Below, piece by piece: positions 40,452 through 49,674 of a DNA stretch of 64,000 bases. Both the position numbers and the translations under genes were made by a program. Positions within the stretch are counted from its first letter, which is position 1. The number at the start of each line of letters is the position of its first letter. This DNA comes from Streptococcus sp. LQJ-218. Lineage in GTDB: Bacteria; Bacillota; Bacilli; Lactobacillales; Streptococcaceae. The notes under the pieces were generated by a model that was not told the origin of the DNA, did no database searches, and saw nothing but the letters and a program-made list of their open reading frames with translations. The stretch covers positions 161,970 to 225,969 of the forward strand of contig NZ_QQRU01000004.1 in assembly GCF_003428885.1 (NCBI RefSeq). Direction: 5' to 3'.

Positions 40452-41711
40452 ATGAGAAAAATTGTTATCAATGGTGGCTTGCCTCTGCAAGGTGAGATTA
40501 CCATTAGTGGCGCAAAAAATAGTGTAGTAGCTTTAATTCCGGCAATTATCTTAGCAGATGATGTTGTAACTTTAGATTGTGTACCAGATATTTCCGATGT
40601 TGCTAGTCTTGTCGAAATCATGGAGTTAATGGGGGCTACCGTTAAACGTTATGACGATGTGTTAGAGGTTGATCCAAGAGGTGTTCAAAATATTCCAATG
40701 CCTTATGGAAAAATCAACAGTCTTCGTGCATCTTATTATTTTTATGGAAGTCTTTTAGGTCGCTTTGGTGAAGCCACTGTTGGCTTACCTGGAGGATGTG
40801 ATCTTGGACCTCGTCCGATTGACCTACACCTTAAGGCTTTTGAAGCTATGGGTTCCACTGTTAGCTACGAGGGAGATAACATGAAGTTATCTGCTAAAGA
40901 TTCAGGACTCCATGGCGCAAGTATTTACATGGACACAGTTAGTGTAGGTGCGACGATTAACACGATGATTGCTGCGGTTAAAGCAGATGGCCGTACTATT
41001 ATTGAAAATGCAGCTCGTGAGCCTGAGATTATTGATGTTGCAACTCTCTTGAATAATATGGGAGCTCATATCCGTGGTGCAGGAACCAATATCATCATTA
41101 TTGATGGTGTTGAAAGATTACATGGAACCCGTCATCAGGTGATTCCAGACCGTATTGAAGCGGGAACATATATTTCCTTAGCTGCTGCAGTCGGTAAAGG
41201 AATTCGTATCAATAATGTACTATACGAACACTTAGAAGGTTTCATTGCCAAGTTGGAAGAAATGGGAGTTCGAATGACTGTATCTGAAGACAGCATTTTT
41301 GTCGAGGAACAGTCTAATTTGAAAGCAATCAATATTAAGACAGCTCCTTATCCTGGTTTTGCTACTGACTTGCAACAACCAATTACTCCTCTCTTGTTAA
41401 CAGCAGAAGGGCGTGGTACCATTATTGATACCATTTATGAAAAGCGTGTAAATCATGTTTTTGAACTAGCAAAGATGGACGCGGATATTACGACTACAAA
41501 CGACCATATTTTATATGCCGGTGGACGTAGTTTACGTGGAGCAAATGTAAAAGCTACTGACCTTAGGGCTGGGGCTGCACTTGTCATTGCTGGTTTGATG
41601 GCTGAAGGTAAAACTGAAATTACAAATATTGAGTTCATTTTACGTGGTTATTCAGATATTATTGAAAAATTACGTAATCTAGGAGCGGATATTACACTTG
41701 TTGAAGAATAA
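40452..41711 (+). CDS. murA2: UDP-N-acetylglucosamine 1-carboxyvinyltransferase (MurA2/MurZ)
   Basis: A 419-residue enzyme transferring enolpyruvate to UDP-GlcNAc, the first step of peptidoglycan synthesis. The active-site cysteine, target of fosfomycin, is in [15 protein letters not shown] near residue 116. Gram-positives have two MurA paralogues; by the company of the GNAT and CBS/HTH genes this is the one beside them in pneumococcus. The next gene begins 15 bp after. Confidence 0.93.
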   Translation: MRKIVINGGLPLQGEITISGAKNSVVALIPAIILADDVVTLDCVPDISDVASLVEIMELMGATVKRYDDVLEVDPRGVQNIPMPYGKINSLRASYYFYGSLLGRFGEATVGLPGGCDLGPRPIDLHLKAFEAMGSTVSYEGDNMKLSAKDSGLHGASIYMDTVSVGATINTMIAAVKADGRTIIENAAREPEIIDVATLLNNMGAHIRGAGTNIIIIDGVERLHGTRHQVIPDRIEAGTYISLAAAVGKGIRINNVLYEHLEGFIAKLEEMGVRMTVSEDSIFVEEQSNLKAINIKTAPYPGFATDLQQPITPLLLTAEGRGTIIDTIYEKRVNHVFELAKMDADITTTNDHILYAGGRSLRGANVKATDLRAGAALVIAGLMAEGKTEITNIEFILRGYSDIIEKLRNLGADITLVEE

Positions 41712-41726
41712 ACCGTAGAGGTGTTT

Positions 41727-42278
41727 ATGAATGTTTGGACCAAATTAGCAATGTTTTCTTTTTTTGAAACGGATCGCTTGTATTTGCGTCCTTTCTTTTT
41801 TAGTGATAGTCAGGATTTCCATGAGATAGCTTCAAATCCAGAAAATTTGCAATTCATTTTTCCAAGTCAAGCTAGTCCGGAAGAGAGTCAATATGCATTG
41901 GCCAATTATTTTATGAAGGCTCCTTTAGGTGTATGGGCTATTTGTGACAAGAAAACTGAAAAAATGATTGGTTCAATTAAATTTGAGAAGCTAGATGAAA
42001 TTAAAAAAGAGGCAGAACTTGGTTATTTTTTGAGAAAAGATGCTTGGTCACAAGGATTTATGACAGAAGTTGTTAAAAAACTTTGCCAACTTTCTTTTGA
42101 GGAATTTGCTTTAAAACAATTATCCATCATTACCCACCTTGAAAATGAAGCTAGCCAAAAAGTTGCTCTTAAGTCTGGCTTTCGTTTGATTCGTCAGTTT
42201 AAAGGAAGTGATCGCTATACAAGGAAAATGCGAGATTATCTTGAGTTTCGCTTTGTAAAGGGAGAGATTAATGAGTAA
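41727..42278 (+). CDS. GNAT family N-acetyltransferase (RimJ/RimL type)
   Basis: A 183-residue GNAT of the ribosomal-protein-alanine acetyltransferase type 3 class: ETDRLYLRPFFFSD near the start and an acetyl-CoA loop near 105. It uses the ATG at 41727, with AGAGGTG as ribosome-binding site. The substrate is unknown. It overlaps the next gene by 8 bp. Confidence 0.82.
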   Translation: MNVWTKLAMFSFFETDRLYLRPFFFSDSQDFHEIASNPENLQFIFPSQASPEESQYALANYFMKAPLGVWAICDKKTEKMIGSIKFEKLDEIKKEAELGYFLRKDAWSQGFMTEVVKKLCQLSFEEFALKQLSIITHLENEASQKVALKSGFRLIRQFKGSDRYTRKMRDYLEFRFVKGEINE

Positions 42279-43549
42279 ACACCAAGAAATTCTAAGCTAT
42301 TTGGAAGAATTACCTGTCGGAAAGAGGGTTAGTGTTCGTAGTATTTCGAATCATCTAGGCGTCAGTGATGGAACGGCTTATCGGGCTATTAAAGAAGCTG
42401 AAAACCGTGGTATTGTAGAGACTCGCCCAAGAAGTGGTACTATTCGTGTTAAATCTCAGAAAGTTGCTATAGAGAGATTAACTTTTGCTGAAATTGCTGA
42501 AGTGACTTCTTCTGAGGTTTTGGCTGGTCAAGAAGGTTTAGAGAGAGAATTTAGTAAGTTCTCAATCGGTGCCATGACTGAGCAAAATATTTTGTCTTAC
42601 CTTCATGATGGGGGACTTCTGATTGTCGGAGACCGTACCCGTATCCAATTACTAGCGCTTGAAAATGAAAATGCCGTCCTGGTTACAGGTGGATTTCAGG
42701 TCCATGATGATGTGATTAAACTGGCCAATCACAAAGGAATTCCAGTTTTAAGAAGCAAACATGACACTTTCACTGTTGCAACCATGATCAATAAAGCCTT
42801 GTCAAATGTTCAAATCAAAACAGATATTTTGACAGTTGAGAAGCTTTACCGTCCGAGTCATGAATATGGTTTTCTAAGAGAGACTGACACAGTCAAAGAT
42901 TATTTGGACTTGGTACGCAAGAATCGTAGTAGCCGTTTCCCTGTTATTAATCAACATCAAGTTGTTGTAGGTGTTGTAACCATGAGAGACGCTGGTGATA
43001 AGTCACCAAGCACAACAATTGATAAGGTCATGTCTCGCAGTCTATTTTTAGTTGGATTATCGACAAATATTGCTAATGTGAGTCAACGAATGATTGCTGA
43101 AGACTTTGAAATGGTACCGGTTGTTAGAAGTAATCAAACCTTGCTTGGGGTTGTAACCAGACGAGATGTCATGGAGAAAATGAGTCGTTCTCAAGTTTCG
43201 GCTCTACCAACTTTTTCTGAGCAGATTGGTCAAAAACTTTCATATCACCATGATGAAGTCGTCATTACAGTGGAACCCTTTATGCTTGAGAAGAACGGTG
43301 TTTTGGCTAAATGGTGTATTGGCAGAAATCTTGACCCATATGACTCAAGATTTAGTTCTTAATAGTGGTCGCAATCTCATTATCGAGCAGATGCTAATCT
43401 ACTTTTTGCAGGCTGTTCAGATTGATGATATATTGCGCATTCAGGCACGTATTATCCACCATACTAGACGATCAGCTATTATTGATTACGATATTTATCA
43501 TGGTCATCAGATTGTTTCAAAAGCAAATGTGACTGTTAAAATTAATTAG
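42271..43549 (+). pseudogene. HTH-DRTGG-CBS-thioesterase regulator (YtoI-like), frameshifted near its C-terminus
   Basis: In frame one the protein has an N-terminal winged helix (VRSISNHLGVSDGTAYRAIKEA), a DRTGG-like region, two CBS domains (about 190-310), then the start of a hot-dog thioesterase domain. At 43309-43311 three A stand where two would keep the frame; reading goes out of phase and stops at 43362 after 363 residues. The remaining thioesterase part is intact in the next frame to 43549 (the joined protein would be about 426 residues). Such CBS/thioesterase proteins probably sense an adenine nucleotide or acyl-CoA. Either a sequencing error or a recent loss. Confidence 0.85.
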
Positions 43550-43564
43550 AAATTAGGAGAAAAA

Positions 43565-44425
43565 ATGATAACATTAAAATCAGCTCGTGAAATTGAAGCT
43601 ATGGATAAGGCAGGTGATTTTCTAGCAAGTATTCATATCGGCTTGCGTGATTTGATTAAGCCTGGCGTAGATATGTGGGAAGTTGAAGAATATGTTCGCC
43701 GTCGTTGTAAGGAAGAAAATTTCCTTCCGCTTCAGATTGGAGTTGACGGTGCTATGATGGACTATCCTTATGCTACCTGCTGCTCTCTTAATGATGAAGT
43801 GGCTCACGCGTTCCCTCGTCACTATATCTTGAAAGATGGTGATTTACTCAAAGTTGATATGGTTTTGGGAGGTCCTATTGCTAAATCTGACCTGAATGTC
43901 TCAAAATTAAACTTCAACAATGTGGAGCAAATGAAAAAATACACTCAGAGCTACTCTGGTGGTCTAGCAGACTCATGTTGGGCTTATGCTGTTGGTACAC
44001 CGTCTGAAGAAGTGAAAAACTTGATGGATGTCACCAAAGAAGCTATGTACAAGGGAATTGAGCAAGCTGTTGTTGGGAATCGTATCGGTGATATCGGTGC
44101 GGCTATTCAAGAATACGCTGAAAGTCGTGGTTACGGTGTAGTTCGTGATTTGGTTGGTCATGGTGTTGGTCCAACTATGCATGAAGAACCAATGGTTCCT
44201 AACTATGGTATTGCTGGTCGTGGACTTCGTCTCCGTGAAGGAATGGTCTTGACCATTGAACCAATGATCAACACAGGTGACTGGGAAATCGATACAGACA
44301 TGAAAACTGGCTGGGCTCATAAGACTATTGACGGTGGCTTATCTTGTCAATATGAACACCAATTCGTGATTACGAAAGAAGGGCCTGTTATTTTGACTAG
44401 CCAAGGTGAAGAAGGAACTTATTAA
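43565..44425 (+). CDS. map: Type I methionine aminopeptidase
   Basis: A 286-residue enzyme removing N-terminal methionine. Metal-binding residues are in KVDMVL, GHGVGPTMHEEP, TIEPM and the final YEHQFVI; an insertion of about 25 residues after the first (LNVSKLNFNNVEQM region) is normal for streptococci. Ribosome-binding site AGGAG. Followed by two hairpin terminators. Confidence 0.94.
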   Translation: MITLKSAREIEAMDKAGDFLASIHIGLRDLIKPGVDMWEVEEYVRRRCKEENFLPLQIGVDGAMMDYPYATCCSLNDEVAHAFPRHYILKDGDLLKVDMVLGGPIAKSDLNVSKLNFNNVEQMKKYTQSYSGGLADSCWAYAVGTPSEEVKNLMDVTKEAMYKGIEQAVVGNRIGDIGAAIQEYAESRGYGVVRDLVGHGVGPTMHEEPMVPNYGIAGRGLRLREGMVLTIEPMINTGDWEIDTDMKTGWAHKTIDGGLSCQYEHQFVITKEGPVILTSQGEEGTY

Positions 44426-44435
44426 TAAAAAGTGA

Positions 44436-44483
44436 AAAGGCTACTGGAAGTTTATTTTGATAAAAAATTCAGTAGATCTTTTT
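44436..44483 (+). terminator. First terminator of map
   Basis: CTACTG and CAGTAG arms, flanked by A and T runs, across a 23-nt centre. Confidence 0.55.
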
Positions 44484-44490
44484 ATAATAA

Positions 44491-44537
44491 AACGTATTGT
44501 ATCAAGTATTAGGTAGCTGATATGATGCGTTTTTTTG
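44491..44537 (+). terminator. Second terminator after map
   Basis: AACGTATTGTATCA pairs with TGATATGATGCGTT over 14 bp with three wobbles, then seven T. Between this and the BOX at 44583 (44538-44582) nothing is seen. Confidence 0.75.
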
Positions 44538-44582
44538 ATTTTAAGATTCTTAATTCAATCTCTTGGTCTTTGTTATGATTTC

Positions 44583-44734
44583 ATACTCAATAAAAATCAA
44601 TGAGCAAACTAGGAAGCTAGCCGCAGGTTGCTCAAAGCACTGCTTTGAGGTTGTGGATAAGACTGACGAAGTCAGTTACCTATATCTACGGTAAGGCGAC
44701 GCTGACGTGGTTTGAAGAGATTTTCGAAGAGTAT
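44583..44734 (-). repeat. BOX repeat element, reverse orientation
   Basis: Plus-strand start ATACTCAATAAAAATC and end TTTTCGAAGAGTAT; all three parts boxC-boxB-boxA are present, including CGGTAAGGCGACGCTGACG, which is almost the sequence used in BOX typing. It fills most of the 409-bp gap between map and ribF. Confidence 0.92.
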
Positions 44735-44799
44735 CAAAAATAAAATTCTTCTAAAATGGTACACTTCAGGTTAAAAAAATGGCATTTCAGATTTTCTGG

Positions 44800-44828
44800 T
44801 TCAGAAATAACTATCACTATGATATAAT
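44800..44828 (+). promoter_or_regulatory. ribF promoter, predicted leaderless start
   Basis: TTCAGA (44800-44805), 17 bp, perfect TATAAT (44823-44828) preceded by TGA. Six nucleotides (TATTTT) and then the ATG at 44835. Confidence 0.75.
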
Positions 44829-44834
44829 TATTTT

Positions 44835-45752
44835 ATGATTATTACTATTCCTATAAAAAACCATAAAGATATTGGCACACCATCTGATTCAGTCGTTGTT
44901 CTTGGCTATTTTGATGGTATACATAAGGGGCATCAAGAATTGTTTCGTGTTGCCAATAAGGCTGCGAGAAAGGATTTATTGCCTATCGTAGTTATGACGT
45001 TTAATGAATCTCCAAAAATCGCTTTAGAGCCTTATCATCCGGATTTGTTTCTACATATTTTAAACCCTGCTGAACGTGAAAGAAAATTAAAAAGAGAAGG
45101 TGTAGAAGAATTATATCTCCTTGATTTTAGCAGTCGATTCGCTAGTCTCGCTGCAGAAGAATTTTTTGCGACTTATATCAAGGCTATGAATGCTAAAATT
45201 ATTGTTGCAGGTTTTGATTATACATTTGGTTCTGACAAAAAAACAGCAGAAGATTTAAAGGATTACTTTGATGGAGAAGTCATTATTGTCCCACCTGTAG
45301 AAGATGAGAAAGGAAAGATTAGTTCAACACGTATCCGTCAAGCTATTTTAGATGGAAATGTGAAAGAAGCAGGAGAACTTTTGGGGGCTCCTCTTCCATC
45401 TAGAGGTATGGTGGTCCATGGCAATGCTCGTGGTCGTACGATTGGTTATCCAACAGCGAATTTAGTGCTTTTAGATCGCACTTACATGCCAGCAGATGGA
45501 GTTTATATTGTTGATGTTGAAATTCAAAGACAGAAGTATCGTGCCATGGCTAGTGTTGGAAAAAATGTGACCTTTGATGGAGAAGAAGCACGTTTTGAAG
45601 TCAATATTTTTGATTTTAATCAAGATATTTATGGGGAAACCGTCATGGTTTATTGGCTTGATCGTATTCGAGATATGACCAAATTTGACTCAGTCGATCA
45701 ATTAGTGGATCAGTTAAAGACTGATGAAGAAATAGCTCGGAATTGGTCTTAA
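44835..45752 (+). CDS. ribF: Bifunctional riboflavin kinase / FAD synthetase
   Basis: A 305-residue enzyme making FMN and then FAD. The N-terminal adenylyltransferase domain has GYFDGIHKGHQ (about 25-35) and the ISSTRIRQAI motif; the C-terminal kinase domain has GNARGRTIGYPTANL near residue 196. Lengths and order are standard. No ribosome-binding site; predicted leaderless. Confidence 0.94.
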   Translation: MIITIPIKNHKDIGTPSDSVVVLGYFDGIHKGHQELFRVANKAARKDLLPIVVMTFNESPKIALEPYHPDLFLHILNPAERERKLKREGVEELYLLDFSSRFASLAAEEFFATYIKAMNAKIIVAGFDYTFGSDKKTAEDLKDYFDGEVIIVPPVEDEKGKISSTRIRQAILDGNVKEAGELLGAPLPSRGMVVHGNARGRTIGYPTANLVLLDRTYMPADGVYIVDVEIQRQKYRAMASVGKNVTFDGEEARFEVNIFDFNQDIYGETVMVYWLDRIRDMTKFDSVDQLVDQLKTDEEIARNWS

Positions 45753-45768
45753 GAGCTGCTTGAGTAAA

Positions 45769-45845
45769 CAAAAAAGAGGTTGTCTGTACCCCAAAAGATA
45801 GATGATTTATTCTAACTTTTGAGGTCACTACAAGACCTCTTTTTA
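45769..45845. repeat. Long imperfect inverted repeat serving as bidirectional terminator
   Basis: The left arm from GAGGT at 45776 to 45802 is the reverse complement, with small gaps, of 45811-45839; an A run leads in and a T run follows. ACCCCAAAAG facing CTTTTGAGGT recalls insertion-sequence ends. It lies between the convergent ribF and yitT and covers the yitT stop. Confidence 0.65.
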
Positions 45846-46691
45846 TTCTTTTTCAAAGGTAAATCCTTCTCCAAGGATTTCGTGAGCTTCTGTAATAGTG
45901 ATAAAGGCTTGAGGATCGATTCGATGAATCATTTCCTTCATTTTCACAATTTCATTTCTTCCGACAATACAGTAAATGATTTTTAAATCTTCTCGACTAT
46001 AATAACCTTGACCTGAGATGAAAGTAACACCTCTTCCTAGGTCATCATTAATTGCCTTAGCAAGTTGATCAGGACATTTTGTGATAATCATAAAGCCTTT
46101 GCCAGCATAGCCTCCTTCACCAATCAGGTCAATAACACGTGAAACGATAAAATCAAACAAGAGTGTGTAGGTAACCAATCTCAGATCCTTGAAGATGAGG
46201 AGGATGAGCATGAGAATACAAAAATCTAAGATAAAGAGCAACTTCCCCATGGATATATGAGTGTATTTATTGAGAATACGAGCTAGAATATCAGTACCAC
46301 CAGTTGTTCCACCAGCATTGAAGATAATTCCGAGCCCAATTCCCAATAGAATCCCAGCTATAAGAGCAGTGATTAGTAAATCACCTTCCAGATTAATATG
46401 AAGAGGAATTCGCTCAAAAAAAGCCAACCAGGCGGATAAAGCTAAGGTTCCTAGTAAACTAGAATAGAGGGATTTAGCTCCAAAGATTTTCCAAGCTAGG
46501 ATGAAAAGGGGAATATTAATCAGTAGGTTCATGAGAGAAACAGGGATTTTAAAAAGATAAAAAGTGATAAGCGTAACACCTGTCGCCCCTCCTTCAAATA
46601 GATGATTAGGAACTACAAAATAAGTAAGACCAAAAGCATAAATAGCAGCACCTAGTAAGATGGTTAAAATGGGATAAATTTTTTTTATCAT
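45843..46691 (-). CDS. YitT family membrane protein (DUF161/DUF2179)
   Basis: A 282-residue protein with about five membrane segments in the first 190 residues and a soluble C-terminal DUF2179 domain (EMIHRIDPQAFITITEAHE near the end). The family is widespread in Firmicutes with no settled function. It has its own extended -10 promoter (TGATATAAT, minus strand, about 46719-46727). Confidence 0.85.
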   Translation of the reverse strand: MIKKIYPILTILLGAAIYAFGLTYFVVPNHLFEGGATGVTLITFYLFKIPVSLMNLLINIPLFILAWKIFGAKSLYSSLLGTLALSAWLAFFERIPLHINLEGDLLITALIAGILLGIGLGIIFNAGGTTGGTDILARILNKYTHISMGKLLFILDFCILMLILLIFKDLRLVTYTLLFDFIVSRVIDLIGEGGYAGKGFMIITKCPDQLAKAINDDLGRGVTFISGQGYYSREDLKIIYCIVGRNEIVKMKEMIHRIDPQAFITITEAHEILGEGFTFEKE

Positions 46692-46774
46692 AGGGACCTC
46701 TTTTCTTATAAGTAGATTATATCAAATTTTTAAGAAAAATTTGATTGACTCCATTAGGATTTTTAATTTTTTTT

Positions 46775-46783
46775 TGATATAAT
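46775..46783 (+). promoter_or_regulatory. Extended -10 promoter of degV
   Basis: TGA followed by TATAAT (46778-46783); leader of about 40 nt to the degV ATG. Confidence 0.6.
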
Positions 46784-46831
46784 TAAAAGTAAGAAATCCA
46801 ATCTGAATCCTAAAATAGAAAGATTGATACC

Positions 46832-47671
46832 ATGACAAAAATTAAGATTGTAACTGATTCATCTGTTACTATTGAACCAGAACTAGTAAAACAATTAGAT
46901 ATCACTGTTGTTCCATTATCTGTAATGATTGATAACGTTGTATATTCTGATGCGGATTTAAAAGAAGAAGGTAAATTTCTTCAGTTAATGCAAGAAAGTA
47001 AGAATCTTCCGAAAACAAGTCAGCCGCCTGTAGGTGTCTTTGCTGAAACTTTTGAAGACCTAAGCAAAGATGGTAGCCAGATTCTTGCTATTCATATGTC
47101 CCATGCCCTTTCAGGTACTGTAGAAGCAGCACGTCAAGGTGCTAGTTTATCTACTGCAGATGTGACGGTTCTTGATAGTTCCTTCACTGACCAAGCCCTA
47201 AAATTCCAAGTTGTTGAGGCTGCGAAGTTGGCACAAGAAGGCAAAGAGTTGGAGGAAATTTTATCTCATGTAGAAGATGTTAAAAACCACACAGAACTCT
47301 ATATTGGCGTTTCGACTTTGGAAAATCTTGTTAAAGGTGGACGAATTGGCCGTGTAACTGGATTGTTGAGCTCACTTCTCAATATCCGTGTTGTTATGCA
47401 AATGAAAGACCATGAATTGCAGCCAATCGTTAAAGGTCGTGGAGCTAAAACCTTTAAAAAATGGTTAGATGACTTAATAACATCGCTTTCTGAACGTTCT
47501 GTAGCAGAGATTGGAATTTCATATTCTGGTAGTGCTGATTGGGCAAAAGAGATGAAAGAGAGCTTACAAGCATATGTTGAAAAGCCAATTTCAGTTTTGG
47601 AAACGGGCTCTATTATTCAAACTCATACGGGTGAAAATGCATGGGCTATTTTAGTTCGTTACAACTCTTAA
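46832..47671 (+). CDS. DegV family fatty acid-binding protein (FakB-like)
   Basis: A 279-residue DegV fold protein, start [24 protein letters not shown]. The TDSS and SQPP signature positions that hold a fatty-acid carboxylate are present (TSQPPVG near 67, and SHALSGT near 92). DegV/FakB proteins present fatty acids to the kinase FakA; FakA is not in this window. Single gene. Confidence 0.88.
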   Translation: MTKIKIVTDSSVTIEPELVKQLDITVVPLSVMIDNVVYSDADLKEEGKFLQLMQESKNLPKTSQPPVGVFAETFEDLSKDGSQILAIHMSHALSGTVEAARQGASLSTADVTVLDSSFTDQALKFQVVEAAKLAQEGKELEEILSHVEDVKNHTELYIGVSTLENLVKGGRIGRVTGLLSSLLNIRVVMQMKDHELQPIVKGRGAKTFKKWLDDLITSLSERSVAEIGISYSGSADWAKEMKESLQAYVEKPISVLETGSIIQTHTGENAWAILVRYNS

Positions 47672-47776
47672 AAAATAAATAAAATGGGAAGAAATAGCGT
47701 TTTTAACTTGACCTAAAAGGGATTTTAGGATATGATTATATTTGTTAATTAGAAATTAATTGGAGGAATCATTAAC

Positions 47777-48052
47777 ATGGCAAACAAACAAGATTTGATC
47801 GCTAAAGTAGCAGAAGCTACAGAATTGACTAAGAAAGACTCAGCGGCAGCAGTTGAAGCTGTATTCGCAGCAGTAACTGAGTACCTTGCAGCTGGTGAAA
47901 AAGTTCAATTGATCGGTTTTGGTAACTTTGAAGTTCGTGAGCGTGCTGAACGTAAAGGTCGTAACCCACAAACTGGTAAAGAGATCAAAATTGCAGCTTC
48001 TAAAGTTCCAGCATTCAAGGCTGGTAAAGCACTTAAAGACGCTGTTAAATAA
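47777..48052 (+). CDS. hup: DNA-binding protein HU
   Basis: A 91-residue HU, the only nucleoid-associated HU in streptococci. The DNA-intercalating arm with the RNPQTG sequence near residue 63 is intact. Codon choice is highly biased, as expected for an abundant protein. GGAGG precedes the ATG. Confidence 0.97.
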   Translation: MANKQDLIAKVAEATELTKKDSAAAVEAVFAAVTEYLAAGEKVQLIGFGNFEVRERAERKGRNPQTGKEIKIAASKVPAFKAGKALKDAVK

Positions 48053-48061
48053 TTTGAATTT

Positions 48062-48107
48062 AAAAAGCCTATTGTATCAAGCTTTCTAGCTTGGTCAGTA
48101 GGCTTTT
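48062..48107 (+). terminator. Terminator of hup
   Basis: AAAGCCTA pairs with TAGGCTTT, with an inner CAAGCT / AGCTTG pair, then TTTTG. The 160 bp to ccdA hold a possible -10 TAAAAT near 48228 and nothing else I can name. Confidence 0.8.
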
Positions 48108-48265
48108 GTTTTTGTTTTGGGGCATTTTTGGAGCCAGAACCTGAATGAATTAGCACCGGAAAACCTTTCAAATACAGACTAATTTAAATGGCGTAGCAGA
48201 AATCATACAAATGAAATTGATTATAGTAAAATAGGATTAGAATTATTAAGAAAGTTGGTTCTTTA

Positions 48266-48973
48266 TTGGAAACAATAGTATTTTCAATCTCCGTTTTTTT
48301 AGCAGGGATCTTGTCCTTCTTTTCGCCTTGTATATTTCCTCTGTTACCTGTTTATACTGGAATTTTATTGGATGATCAGGAAAGTGCAAAATCTTTTTCT
48401 TTGTTCGGGAGAAAGGTTCTATGGTCGGGTTTGATTCGAACACTGTGCTTTATTGCAGGTATCTCTCTCATTTTCTTTATCTTAGGATTTGGTGCTGGTT
48501 ACTTTGGTAATATCCTCTATGCCGATTGGTTTCGCTATACCATGGGAACGATTATCATTATTTTAGGTTTACACCAGATGGAAATTTTTCATTTTAAGAA
48601 ATTAGAGGTTCAAAAAAGCTTTACTTTTAAGAAATCAGAAGCTAATCGTTATTGGTCAGCATTTTTGCTTGGTATTACCTTTAGCTTTGGTTGGACGCCT
48701 TGTATCGGTCCAGTTTTAAGTTCTGTTTTAGCGCTTGCAGCTTCTGGAGGCAATGGCGCTTGGCAGGGAGCTATCTATACCTTGATTTACACTCTAGGGA
48801 TGGCCATTCCTTTCTTGGTTTTGGCTCTAGCTTCAGGTGTAGTAATGCCTTATTTTGGTAAAATGAAGCGTCATATGATGCTACTAAAGAAAATTGGTGG
48901 TTTCCTCATTATTTTAATGGGAATTTTGTTACTATTAGGACAAGTAAATGTTCTGGCAGGAATTTTTGAATAA
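48266..48973 (+). CDS. ccdA: Thiol-disulfide membrane transporter CcdA
   Basis: A 235-residue membrane protein with six segments of the CcdA/DsbD type, which brings reducing power from cytosolic thioredoxin across the membrane. The redox cysteines are in FFSPCIFPLLP near residue 23 and GWTPCIGPVLS near 150. The likely start is TTG at 48266; no strong ribosome-binding site. It pairs with the thioredoxin lipoprotein that starts 10 bp after its stop. Confidence 0.9.
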   Translation: METIVFSISVFLAGILSFFSPCIFPLLPVYTGILLDDQESAKSFSLFGRKVLWSGLIRTLCFIAGISLIFFILGFGAGYFGNILYADWFRYTMGTIIIILGLHQMEIFHFKKLEVQKSFTFKKSEANRYWSAFLLGITFSFGWTPCIGPVLSSVLALAASGGNGAWQGAIYTLIYTLGMAIPFLVLALASGVVMPYFGKMKRHMMLLKKIGGFLIILMGILLLLGQVNVLAGIFE

Positions 48974-48983
48974 AGGAGAACAA

Positions 48984-49550
48984 ATGAAAAAAGTAATGTT
49001 TGCTGGCTTAAGCCTTTTGTCAGTATTTGTATTGATGGCCTGTGGTGAGGAAGAGACTAAAAAGACTCAAGCACCAGAACAATCCCCAAAACAACAGCAA
49101 CAAACGACTGTACAACAAATTGCTGTTGGAAAAGAGGCTCCAGACTTTACCTTGCAATCAATGGATGGCAAAGAAGTCAAGTTATCTGATTATAAGGGTA
49201 AAAAAGTCTACTTGAAGTTTTGGGCTTCATGGTGTGGTCCATGTAAGAAAAGTATGCCAGAGTTGATGGAATTAGCTGCAAAAGAAGATCGTGACTTCGA
49301 AATTCTTAGTGTCATTGCACCAGGAATTCAAGGTGAAAAAACTGTTGAGCAATTCCCACAATGGTTCCAAGATCAAGGTTATAAGGATATCCCAGTTCTT
49401 TATGACACAAAAGCAACTACATTCCAAGCTTATCAAATTCGAAGCATTCCTACAGAATACCTGATTGATAGTCAAGGAAAGATTGGAAAGATACAATTTG
49501 GTGTTATCAGCAACGCGGATGCAGAAGCAGCCTTTAAAGAAATGAACTAG
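48984..49550 (+). CDS. etrx2: Extracellular thioredoxin-family lipoprotein (Etrx2/TlpA type)
   Basis: A 188-residue surface lipoprotein: signal peptide ending in the lipobox FVLMAC (Cys20), a Lys/Gln-rich linker, and a thioredoxin fold with WCGPC (Cys84, Cys87) in ASWCGPCKKS. In pneumococcus the Etrx1/2 and CcdA1/2 pairs feed electrons to the surface methionine sulfoxide reductase; this is the Etrx2-CcdA2 type by its place before the permease and adcAII. ATG at 48984, after AAAGGAG. Confidence 0.9.
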   Translation: MKKVMFAGLSLLSVFVLMACGEEETKKTQAPEQSPKQQQQTTVQQIAVGKEAPDFTLQSMDGKEVKLSDYKGKKVYLKFWASWCGPCKKSMPELMELAAKEDRDFEILSVIAPGIQGEKTVEQFPQWFQDQGYKDIPVLYDTKATTFQAYQIRSIPTEYLIDSQGKIGKIQFGVISNADAEAAFKEMN

Positions 49551-49674
49551 AATTGACAAAGAAAATCTGATTACAATAAGTAGTCAGTTTTTTTTAAAAA
49601 AATATTTTATAAATATTCACAAATATCCTATATTTATGGTAAAATAGAAACATCATTTTATTTTGGAGTCAAAG

